This document shows positions 18,185 to 25,513 of a stretch of 64,000 nucleotides of DNA, piece by piece; within the stretch, counting starts at the first letter, position 1, and each line of letters opens with the position of its first letter. The stretch covers positions 62,001-126,000 of the forward strand of contig WGND01000003.1 of NCBI GenBank assembly GCA_016124805.1, written 5' to 3'. The stretch is from Hyphomicrobiales bacterium (GTDB taxonomy: Bacteria; Pseudomonadota; Alphaproteobacteria; Parvibaculales; Parvibaculaceae). The position numbers and the translations under genes were made by a program. The notes beneath the pieces were generated by a model. The model saw only the letters and a program-made list of their open reading frames with translations, ran no database searches and had not been told where the DNA came from.

Positions 18185-19444
18185 TTGACACTCTTAGAGA
18201 CGTCTCGCCCGGATCCGTCAGGCATGGGGCTGGCTGACCGGTATCAGCGCATTCGGGCCAATACGGTGGCGGCGATAAAATCGCTTTCCGATTCGGATGC
18301 GACGGTGCAGTCCATGCCGGATGCCAGTCCGGCCAAATGGCATCTGGCACATACGAGCTGGTTCTTTGAGGAATTTCTGCTCGCACCTCGTTTCGGTGAT
18401 GCCATCCGCTTTGATCCTGCTTATGCCTATCTGTTCAATTCCTATTATGACGCCGTCGGCGCGCGTCATCAGCGTGACAGGCGCGGCATGCTCACGCGTC
18501 CCTCGCTTGACGAGGTGCTGGCCTATCGGGCCCATGTCGACTGTCATATGCAGGATCTTCTGGCAACGGATGATTTTGATGCAAGCCTTGTTGCGCTAGG
18601 CTTTGCCCATGAAGAACAGCATCAGGAATTGCTCTACACGGATATTCTGCATCTTTTTGCGCAGAACCCGCTGAAGCCCGCCTTGTGTCAGGATCTGCCT
18701 GCGGATGATGCCGACAAAGCAGCGCCGCTCAGCTGGCACTCATTTGCCGGTGGCATTGTTTCAATCGGTCATCAGGGAAAGAGTTTTGCCTTTGATTGCG
18801 AGGGGCCGAGGCATGATGCGCTTGTGCCTGATTTCAGGATTGCCAATCGAGCGGTGACCAATGCCGAATGGATCGCCTTCATGGCGGATGGGGGTTATCG
18901 CGATCCCCGCCTCTGGCTTGCGGATGGCTATGCGCTGCGGCAGGAAGAAGACTGGCAGGCACCGCTTTACTGGGAACGGCGTGACAATGAGTGGTGGCAG
19001 ATGACCCTGTTCGGTCTGCAGCCTGTGCGACTTGAAGCGCCTGTTACCCATATCAGTTTTTATGAGGCCGATGCCTATGCTGCGTGGGTGGGCGCGCGTC
19101 TGCCCACCGAGTTTGAATGGGAATATGCCGCTCAAACCGGTTCAGCGCCGCCCTCGCGCGCGCCTGCGCTTCTCCCCCGCATTCAATCGGGTGATGGATT
19201 GCTGGGTCTCTTTGATGATGTCTGGGAATGGACGGCCAGCGCCTATCGGCCCTATCCGGGCTTTACGGCGAGTGCTGATGCCGTTGGCGAATATAATGGC
19301 AAATTCATGAGTGGTCAGATGGTGCTGCGTGGCGGGTCTTGCGTGACCTCGCAGGATCATCAGCGCGCGAGCTATCGCAATTTCTTCCATCCCGGGAAGC
19401 GCTGGCAGTTTTCCGGCCTTCGACTGGCGAAAGATTCAGACTGA
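18185..19444 (+). CDS. egtB: Ergothioneine biosynthesis protein EgtB (iron-dependent sulfoxide synthase)
   Basis: 419 residues: an N-terminal DinB-like four-helix domain and a C-terminal formylglycine-generating-enzyme-like domain (from about 190; RLPTEFEWEYAAQTG, DVWEWTASAYRPYPGF, VLRGGSCVTS). Iron ligands are expected from KWHLAHTSWF (His53/His56) and HEEQHQE (His142, His146). EgtB joins hercynine to a thiol donor (gamma-Glu-Cys or Cys) with oxygen. The TTG start has AGGAG at 18173-18177, seven bases away. The stop overlaps egtD (TGATG), so both are coupled. Confidence 0.95.
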   Translation: MTLLETSRPDPSGMGLADRYQRIRANTVAAIKSLSDSDATVQSMPDASPAKWHLAHTSWFFEEFLLAPRFGDAIRFDPAYAYLFNSYYDAVGARHQRDRRGMLTRPSLDEVLAYRAHVDCHMQDLLATDDFDASLVALGFAHEEQHQELLYTDILHLFAQNPLKPALCQDLPADDADKAAPLSWHSFAGGIVSIGHQGKSFAFDCEGPRHDALVPDFRIANRAVTNAEWIAFMADGGYRDPRLWLADGYALRQEEDWQAPLYWERRDNEWWQMTLFGLQPVRLEAPVTHISFYEADAYAAWVGARLPTEFEWEYAAQTGSAPPSRAPALLPRIQSGDGLLGLFDDVWEWTASAYRPYPGFTASADAVGEYNGKFMSGQMVLRGGSCVTSQDHQRASYRNFFHPGKRWQFSGLRLAKDSD

Positions 19445-20403
19445 TGCAAGATACACAGACGATTTTCGCGTCCCGGTTTCTGGAGGACGTTGTGGATGGC
19501 TTGTCCGCACGGCCCAAAACGCTGCCCTGCAAATATTTTTATGATGAGCTTGGCTCCGATCTCTTCGAGCAGATTACAAAGACGCCGGAATATTATCCGA
19601 CGCGGACCGAGACAAGGCTGCTTGAAAGCCTGGCCGGTGATTTGGCCGCGCTTGTCGGGCCTCGCGCGCGGCTCGTCGAATATGGTGCCGGTGCGCTCTT
19701 GAAGACCCGCATTCTGCTCGATGCTTTTGAGGCCCCGGCGGCTTATGTGCCGATGGATGTGTCGGCCGCGTTCCTGCAGCAATCAGCCAGCGACCTTTCA
19801 GTGGAATATCCGGCACTTGAAGTCACACCTGTTGTCGGCAGTTTTCTCGATCCCGATCTGGCGATTGATATTCCCGGCGGACCGGGCAGGGCCCTGGGTT
19901 TTTTTCCGGGCTCGACCATTGGCAATCTTGATGATGCCGAGATCAATCTTTTCCTCCAAAAGGCGGGTGAGGATCTGGGGCCGGATGGCTGGTTTCTGCT
20001 GGGCGTTGATGTCAATCAGGACCCCTCAAGCCTGATCCCCGCCTATAATGACAAGGCGGGTGTGACGGCGGCCTTCAACAAGAATATCCTGAAGCGTATT
20101 CGCCATGAGCTTGGCGGCAGCCTCAATCTCGATGCGTTCCGCCATGAGGCCCGCTGGAATGCCGCCCAGTCGCGCATGGAAATGCATCTTGTCAGCCTGT
20201 CGGATCAGACGATCTCGGTGGCGGGACATCGTTTCAGCTTCCGGGAAGGCGAAAGCATCCATACCGAAAATTCGCGGAAATTTTCACTCAAGCAGATCAG
20301 GGCTCTTGCCCGTGATGCGGGCTGGGATGTGCATCATCTATGGCAGTCTCCTGATGACCGCTTTGCCGTGACACTTCTGGCGCGCGACGGCCAGATGCGG
20401 TAA
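19444..20403 (+). CDS. egtD: L-histidine N-alpha-methyltransferase EgtD
   Basis: 319 residues. SAM-dependent trimethylation of histidine to hercynine, the first step of ergothioneine synthesis. Family marks: YFYDELGSDLFEQITKTPEYYPTRTE, the SAM loop VEYGAGALLKTRILL, and FFPGSTIGNLDDAE. The start is taken at the ATG overlapping the egtB stop; an in-frame upstream ATG at 19339 lies inside egtB and is unlikely. No egtA, egtC or PLP C-S lyase (EgtE) is nearby, so the remaining steps must be encoded elsewhere or use cysteine directly. Confidence 0.95.
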   Translation: MQDTQTIFASRFLEDVVDGLSARPKTLPCKYFYDELGSDLFEQITKTPEYYPTRTETRLLESLAGDLAALVGPRARLVEYGAGALLKTRILLDAFEAPAAYVPMDVSAAFLQQSASDLSVEYPALEVTPVVGSFLDPDLAIDIPGGPGRALGFFPGSTIGNLDDAEINLFLQKAGEDLGPDGWFLLGVDVNQDPSSLIPAYNDKAGVTAAFNKNILKRIRHELGGSLNLDAFRHEARWNAAQSRMEMHLVSLSDQTISVAGHRFSFREGESIHTENSRKFSLKQIRALARDAGWDVHHLWQSPDDRFAVTLLARDGQMR

Positions 20404-20471
20404 GTCACGCGCGGCACCTCTGCACCGACATATGGGAGAGGCCCGTCAGGTCCCACAATAAGGAACAAAAA

Positions 20472-21350
20472 ATGGACGACTTTCAGGGCAAGACAGCTTT
20501 CATCACCGGCGGGGCGAGCGGCATCGGGCTTGCCATGGCCAAAGTCTTTGGCGCGGCAGGCATGAATGTCATGCTCGCCGATATCGAGAAAGAGCCGCTT
20601 GCCAAAGCCGTCGAGGAATTGCGCGAACACCAGATCAAGGTTGCCAGCGTTGAATGCGATGTGGCCGACAGGGCGTCCATGGCCGATGCGGCCAAAGCGA
20701 CAATTGAGGCTTTCGGCAAGGTGCATCTGGTTTGCAACAATGCCGGTGTGGGCGGTGGTGGCGTCATTGGTACGCTGAAACCGGCCGACTGGGACTGGAC
20801 CATCGGCGTCAATCTGATGGGTGTCATCTATGGCACGGAGGTTTTTCTGCCGCTGATCCGCGAACATGGCGAAGGCGGCCATTTCGTGAATACGGCTTCA
20901 ATGGCCGGCATGGTTTCGCCACCCGGCATGGAACCCTATTGCGCCACGAAATTTGCCGTCGTGGCCGTATCGGAAGGCTGGGCGGGGCAACTTGCCGAAG
21001 AGAATATCGGCGTTTCCGTTCTCTGCCCCGGCTTTGTGAAGACACGCATTCATGAAAGCGCGCGTACGCGGCAGGAACGCTTTGGTCCGGCTGAAGAAGC
21101 AGACAGCGAGATCGCCTCGATTGGCGCCCAGCTTGTTCAGTCCGGCATTCCCGCCGAAGTGGTGGCTGGTTGTGTTTTTGAAGCCGTGCGGGACAGGGAT
21201 TTCTATATTTTCACCCATCCCGACATGCGGCCTGCCGTGGCGCAGCGTTTTGCGCGCATCATGGAAGGCTTTGACAAGGCTGAAACACGTTCAGCCCTGA
21301 AAGATGTTCAGGCCCATTCACCGCAGGATGTCAAAATCCTCAAGGTTTAG
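20472..21350 (+). CDS. SDR-family NAD(P)-dependent oxidoreductase
   Basis: 292 residues. Classical short-chain dehydrogenase: cofactor motif TGGASGIG, NNAG at about 93-96, catalytic Ser in NTASMAGM and YxxxK in PYCATKFAV. The C-terminal part (about 190-292) is longer than a minimal SDR and contains SGIPAEVVAGCVFEAVRDRDFYIFTHPD, common in SDRs of lipid or steroid metabolism. It starts 68 bases after egtD on the same strand with AAGGA upstream. Substrate unknown; no sequence link to ergothioneine is visible. Confidence 0.9.
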   Translation: MDDFQGKTAFITGGASGIGLAMAKVFGAAGMNVMLADIEKEPLAKAVEELREHQIKVASVECDVADRASMADAAKATIEAFGKVHLVCNNAGVGGGGVIGTLKPADWDWTIGVNLMGVIYGTEVFLPLIREHGEGGHFVNTASMAGMVSPPGMEPYCATKFAVVAVSEGWAGQLAEENIGVSVLCPGFVKTRIHESARTRQERFGPAEEADSEIASIGAQLVQSGIPAEVVAGCVFEAVRDRDFYIFTHPDMRPAVAQRFARIMEGFDKAETRSALKDVQAHSPQDVKILKV

Positions 21351-21515
21351 GCGTTCAGGTGGCTACGCGCTGATCGGACCGGGGGAAATGTGATAGAAGG
21401 TCTGGTGGTGTCCGCATCGGTATTTTCATGCGGCATCTCAGGTGACCTGTTCGGGGGCTTGCATCTCAACCCTGTTGCGGCATGCTTGAGGTGAATTCAC
21501 TGAAAGAGGGTCTGT

Positions 21516-22325
21516 TTGTTCGGCGGTGTCATCGAAAAATTACGGCAAGCTGTGGCCGGGCGTCCGCAAGTCTCCGCCCGGGTGCCGGATAATCTGCGTC
21601 TTTATGCCGTTGGCGATATACACGGGCGCGACGACCTTCTTGCCCAGATTCTGGAGCAGATCGGGCGCGATGCTGCCGGGCTTGATCCAGACGTCAAACG
21701 GATCATCGTTTTTCTCGGTGACTATGTGGACCGGGGGCTTCAGTCGCGGCAGGTGATTGAGCGACTTCTCGCCGATCCCCTTCCCGGTTTCGAGACGGTT
21801 TTTCTCAAAGGCAATCACGAGCAGGCCATGCTCCAGTTTCTGGAGGATTCGGCCTTCGGCAAGACCTGGAAATATTATGGCGGGCTGGAAACACTACACT
21901 CTTACGGCGTCACCGAATTAACCCTGTCGGATGATCCGCGCGAATTTGAGCGCGCCCGGGAAAATTTTGAGTATGCGCTGCCCCAAACCCATCAGGACTT
22001 TCTGCGCTCGCTGCGCTCCTCCTATGAATGCGGAGATTATTTCTTCGCCCATGCCGGTATCCGGCCCGGCCTGCCGTTCTATCGGCAAATTGACGAAGAT
22101 TTATTGTGGATCAGGAACGAGTTTCTCGAATCTGACATGAATTTCGGCAAGGTTGTTGTCCACGGGCATACGCCCAGAGAAGAAGTGGAGTTTCGGGCCA
22201 ATCGTGTCGGTGTCGATACGGGCGCTTACATGACAGGCGTGCTGACGGCGCTGGTGCTGGAAGGGGGCGAGATGCGTCTTTTGCAGACCGGCCGGGAAAC
22301 GGCATCGCTGGCAGAAGCAAGTTGA
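21516..22325 (+). CDS. PPP-type metallophosphoesterase (serine/threonine phosphatase-like)
   Basis: 269 residues with the metallophosphatase motifs in order: GDIHGRDDLL, GDYVDRGLQS, FLKGNHEQAM, then histidines in FFAHAGIRPG and VVVHGHTP. This set is typical of bacterial PrpA/B-like protein phosphatases and of ApaH-like enzymes. A TTG start is used with AGAGGG five bases ahead; there is no convenient ATG before the first motif. It lies just upstream of the exopolysaccharide locus that includes a BY-kinase. That enzyme is a tyrosine kinase, so a functional link is only a guess. Confidence 0.9.
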   Translation: MFGGVIEKLRQAVAGRPQVSARVPDNLRLYAVGDIHGRDDLLAQILEQIGRDAAGLDPDVKRIIVFLGDYVDRGLQSRQVIERLLADPLPGFETVFLKGNHEQAMLQFLEDSAFGKTWKYYGGLETLHSYGVTELTLSDDPREFERARENFEYALPQTHQDFLRSLRSSYECGDYFFAHAGIRPGLPFYRQIDEDLLWIRNEFLESDMNFGKVVVHGHTPREEVEFRANRVGVDTGAYMTGVLTALVLEGGEMRLLQTGRETASLAEAS

Positions 22326-22344
22326 TCTGATATTTGGTTCTAAA

Positions 22345-22359
22345 TGGCCTGTCTTTTGC
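22345..22359 (+). promoter_or_regulatory. Sigma-54-like promoter of the polysaccharide export genes
   Basis: TGGCCT, five bases, TTGC then T: GG and GC are separated by exactly 10 bases as in RpoN promoters; two of the less strict positions after TGGC differ from the consensus. It lies 20 bases after the phosphatase stop and about 190 bases before the wza-like start. Confidence 0.5.
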
Positions 22360-22428
22360 TCCTCATTTCCTATTAGTCCCGTTTCGAGATCATGCTTTTC
22401 TTTTGAAGACTGCCAATATCTTGCCTAA

Positions 22429-22446
22429 ATCTATTGATTGATAGAT
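22429..22446. promoter_or_regulatory. Inverted repeat in the leader of the wza-like gene
   Basis: ATCTAT-TGATTG-ATAGAT: perfect 6-base arms with a 6-base centre, about 105 bases before the wza-like start and downstream of the sigma-54-like site. It could be an operator or a leader stem. Confidence 0.3.
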
Positions 22447-22551
22447 CGCGGTCCGCCTCATGGACCATACTGAAACAGGGGTTCGAATGTGATGCTGCCC
22501 GTCAAAACGGCGACAATTTCCGTTTGGGCAGATGTGAGAAAGAGGAAACTC

Positions 22552-23193
22552 GTGAATAACAAAGCCATTGCTGCCAAACCACTGATTTCGAACCGCCTCC
22601 TTCATGCCGCTTTTGCTGTTCTGGTCATTGCCACAGCCTGGTGGGCCATGGGCTTGTCCCGCGCTCATGCCGAGGACATGCCGGCCATGGACCTGCCGAT
22701 GCAGGCTGGCGTGAGCGATGCAGACCCTTCGGGCACGCTAGATTACAAGCTGGGATCCGGAGACAAGCTGCGCGTTAACGTGTTCGGCGAAGATGATTTA
22801 TCGGGCGAATTTGATGTGACCGGCACGGGCAAGGTCTCCCTGCCCCTGATCGGCCAGGTGCAGGCCATGGGCCTGACGCTTGATCAGTTCAGTGAAGAAG
22901 TCGCCAATAAATTGCGTGACGGTTACTTGACGAATCCCAAGGTCAGCGTCGAAGTTCTCAATTATCGGCCTTTCTATATTATCGGCGAAGTTACAACGCC
23001 GGGTCAGTATCCCTACACCAATGGCATGACGGTGCTCAATGCTGTCGCCGTTGCGGGCGGTTTTACCTATCGCGCCAATGAGGACAAGGTCCTGATTACA
23101 CGGGGTGATGCCAAGGAGGTTGAGTACAAGCTTACCCAGGCCGTCAAGGTTCTGCCCGGCGACATCGTTAAGATTCCGGAACGATTTTTCTGA
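22552..23193 (+). CDS. Polysaccharide export protein (Wza/GumB family)
   Basis: 213 residues from the chosen GTG. An N-terminal signal sequence (LLHAAFAVLVIATAWWAMGL, ending AHA before ED) leads into a Poly_export domain (YKLGSGDKLRVNVFGEDDLSGEF...VSLPLIGQV) and one SLBB domain (YIIGEVTTPGQYPYTNGMTVLNAVAVAGGF). Such periplasmic or outer-membrane proteins form the exit channel of Wzx/Wzy polysaccharide systems. GTG 22552 has AAGAGGA upstream and gives a standard signal peptide; a GTG/ATG pair at 22489/22492 is an alternative adding about 20 residues. No lipobox cysteine is seen at the cleavage site, as in short OPX proteins. Confidence 0.9.
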   Translation: MNNKAIAAKPLISNRLLHAAFAVLVIATAWWAMGLSRAHAEDMPAMDLPMQAGVSDADPSGTLDYKLGSGDKLRVNVFGEDDLSGEFDVTGTGKVSLPLIGQVQAMGLTLDQFSEEVANKLRDGYLTNPKVSVEVLNYRPFYIIGEVTTPGQYPYTNGMTVLNAVAVAGGFTYRANEDKVLITRGDAKEVEYKLTQAVKVLPGDIVKIPERFF

Positions 23194-23319
23194 ACAGGTT
23201 TAAGCCTTTAGATTAGTACCGATCTGACACAGGTGGGTGATTGAATCCATTTTGGAGGGCTGATTCCGCCTGAAATGGGCTTGTTCACAGGAAATGCCAG
23301 TTTTTGTGGGGCTGTGACT

Positions 23320-23335
23320 TGTGCTATGTTTCACA
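23320..23335. promoter_or_regulatory. Possible Crp-type binding site
   Basis: TGTGC-TATGTT-TCACA resembles the Crp site TGTGA-N6-TCACA with one mismatch. It is about 80 bases before the start of the small secreted protein gene. A Crp/Fnr-family regulator is encoded at 53457-54107, but a link is not shown. Confidence 0.35.
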
Positions 23336-23416
23336 TGGTGCAATGCGGTGGTGACCGCAGCAATCAGTAACCAGGGCAATGGTCGGCATCACGACATCTG
23401 CCAATGGGAGTGGATA

Positions 23417-23971
23417 ATGGCTAAGAATTTTGCCGCAGCTGCGCTGATGGGCGCGGCTCTCGTTTTCGGGACTGCCGGCATGGCCACTCAGGCTTTCGCT
23501 GCTGTCGAGGTTTCTGAGGCTGATCAGGCGGCATTTGACACCATGCAGGCTGCCATTGAGCAGCTGATTGTTGACAATGCGGGCGACGAGGCAGCGCTGG
23601 AAGCGGCAATTGAAGCCTATGTTGAAGGGGCCGATAATCCGGAACTCGCGGCCAAGGCGTCCATTGAAGCGGCGACCAATCCCAAAAGTGCTGCGGCCAA
23701 AGCGGCCATCCAGAACAATCCGGGGCTTGCTGCTGCTGCTGGGCGCGGCCTTGGCGCCGCCATTGCGACCATTTCCGTCACCAATCCGGAAGTTGCCACC
23801 AACATGCAGGCCTCGGTGACCAACTCTGGCAGCCCATCATTTGCCAGCGCGGTTCAGTCGGGCAATGTTACCAAGACGTCCTCGATCCAGCAGGCTTCAA
23901 AGTCGTCGAGTTCCACTTCTTCTGATAACCAGACGGGCAATACACCTGAAAATTCGGCCAGCGGCACCTGA
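23417..23971 (+). CDS. Small secreted Ala/Ser-rich protein of unknown function
   Basis: 184 residues. A clear Sec signal peptide (about 1-29, AAAALMGAALVFGTAG, ending AFA-A), then an acidic helical stretch (about 30-85), an Ala-rich stretch with AAKAAIQNNPGLAAAAG, a polar part with repeated VTN motifs and a Ser/Thr/Asn/Gln-rich low-complexity tail. No cysteines after the signal. ATG 23417 has GGGAG six bases ahead; an upstream in-frame start at 23321 is not preceded by a binding site. I recognise no family. Its place between the export protein and the outer-membrane barrel suggests a periplasmic or extracellular accessory of polysaccharide export. Confidence 0.8.
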   Translation: MAKNFAAAALMGAALVFGTAGMATQAFAAVEVSEADQAAFDTMQAAIEQLIVDNAGDEAALEAAIEAYVEGADNPELAAKASIEAATNPKSAAAKAAIQNNPGLAAAAGRGLGAAIATISVTNPEVATNMQASVTNSGSPSFASAVQSGNVTKTSSIQQASKSSSSTSSDNQTGNTPENSASGT

Positions 23972-24108
23972 CTTTGACGGTGTGGGGATAAATGTTCTCC
24001 GTTCCCAATTATCAAGCAGCGTTCATTTTTGATTGATCTGATTGTTCTACGTGTTGTGAAGATTCGTTCCATTAACCTGAATAAGTAACCTGAACAGGGG
24101 CTTCAAAT

Positions 24109-25377
24109 ATGTCTCGGCATTCCATTCTCAAAGCAGCTCTCACACTCTGCGTTGTCACAGGTGTTACAGGGGCTGCCCTTGCGGAGGAAGCCACCACAGA
24201 CCAGCGTGGTGTGAGCGTTAAGGAGCGCGCCCGTCCTGATTATGATGCCGCTGGCATTCGCGCCGGCAGTTTCATGGTTTATCCCACGGCAAGCGTCAGC
24301 GAGATTTATGACGATAATATCTATGCCGTCGATACGGGCGAGACGGACGACTTCATCACGAAGCTCGCCTCCAGTGTTGCTGTCAATTCCAACTGGAATC
24401 GTCATGCGCTGAACCTGAATGCCGGTCTGTCGCAGCTTCTCTATGCCGACAATACGGATGAAGACAATTTCAACTGGAATATCGGTGGAAGCGCGCGCCT
24501 TGATATCCTCCGCGACACCAATGTGTCGGTGAATGCCGGTTTCGCCCAGGCGCATGAGGATCGCGGCAGCCCCAGTTCGCCGGGTCTGGCTGCTGAACCA
24601 ACTGAATATTTCACGACCGATGCGGGCGTGACCTTCTTCCAGCGCTTCAATCGCCTCTTTGGCGAGCTCGGCGCAACTTACATGAAATATGACTACAAGG
24701 ATGTGGACGCCGTTGGCGGCGGTACAATCAACCAGGATCAGCGTGACCGTAACGAGTACACGCAGTCCCTGAAGCTTGGTTATTCCGTTTCGCCGGACAC
24801 AAGCCTCTATATTCGCGGCACGCTTAACCAGCGTGACTATCGCCTGCGCCCACCCAGCGTCGGCATCACGGTCGATCGCAACTCCAATGGTTATGAAGTG
24901 GTTGGCGGTTCGGATTTCAAGATTTCGAACATCATGCAGGGCGGCGTCTATGTCGGCTATCATGAGCAGGATTATGAGGCCGTGGGCCTTAGCAACGCTT
25001 CGGGTGTCGCATTCGGTGCCGATGTCGACTGGTTTATAACGCCTTTGACGACAATCAACCTGAATGCATCTTCTTCCATTCAGGAAACCACGACGGCTGG
25101 TGCCTCAGGTTATCAGAGCATGGGCGTTGGACTGACGGTTGATCATGAGCTTCTGCGCAATGTGATCCTGTCCGGCAATGTCGGTTACAGCAATGATGAT
25201 TACGACACCATCTCGCGTCAGGATGATTACATCAGTGCTGGCTTAGGCGTTGATTATCTGCTGAACCGGAATTTCGAACTCGGCCTGAAGTATGATTACA
25301 AAGACCGCAATTCGGATATTGTCGGGAATGACTATTCGCGCAACCAGCTTGGCCTGACGCTGACTGGCAAGCTCTAA
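24109..25377 (+). CDS. Outer-membrane beta-barrel protein of the polysaccharide locus
   Basis: 422 residues. Signal peptide (about 1-25, cleavage near AALA-EE) followed by alternating amphipathic strands rich in Tyr, Asn and Asp, typical of outer-membrane barrels (for example LYIRGTLNQRDYRLRPP, VYVGYHEQDYEAVGL). The protein ends in QLGLTLTGKL as a final strand. Similar barrels stand beside short OPX proteins in exopolysaccharide loci and are thought to give the outer-membrane pore. It lies between the secreted protein and the BY-kinase gene. The exact family is assigned by general appearance only. Confidence 0.8.
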   Translation: MSRHSILKAALTLCVVTGVTGAALAEEATTDQRGVSVKERARPDYDAAGIRAGSFMVYPTASVSEIYDDNIYAVDTGETDDFITKLASSVAVNSNWNRHALNLNAGLSQLLYADNTDEDNFNWNIGGSARLDILRDTNVSVNAGFAQAHEDRGSPSSPGLAAEPTEYFTTDAGVTFFQRFNRLFGELGATYMKYDYKDVDAVGGGTINQDQRDRNEYTQSLKLGYSVSPDTSLYIRGTLNQRDYRLRPPSVGITVDRNSNGYEVVGGSDFKISNIMQGGVYVGYHEQDYEAVGLSNASGVAFGADVDWFITPLTTINLNASSSIQETTTAGASGYQSMGVGLTVDHELLRNVILSGNVGYSNDDYDTISRQDDYISAGLGVDYLLNRNFELGLKYDYKDRNSDIVGNDYSRNQLGLTLTGKL

Positions 25378-25409
25378 GTCATCCTCACGTGAACGAATGC
25401 GTTCATCTT

Positions 25410-25456
25410 AAACGAAACAAGGGCAGGGCGGTTAACCGTTCCTGCTCTTGTCGTTT
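25410..25456 (+). terminator. Long GC-rich hairpin, likely terminator or attenuator
   Basis: AAACGA (25410-25415) pairs with TCGTTT (25451-25456) and ACAAGGGCAGG (25417-25427) with CCTGCTCTTG (25441-25450), capped by CGG-TTAA-CCG. This gives about 19 paired bases. It lies 33 bases after the barrel gene stop and 58 before the BY-kinase start. The 3' arm ends CGTTTGT, a weak U-tract, so it may reduce rather than stop transcription into the kinase gene. Confidence 0.55.
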
Positions 25457-25513
25457 GTGGACCTTGGAATTCATTTGTATTGTTGCAAATCACAGTTGCA
25501 GACGGAATTTCGC

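Noticed and set aside
22326-22551. JUMPstart/ops element for RfaH before the polysaccharide genes
   Set aside because: No GGCGGTAGCGT-like ops core was found here or before the other polysaccharide operons.
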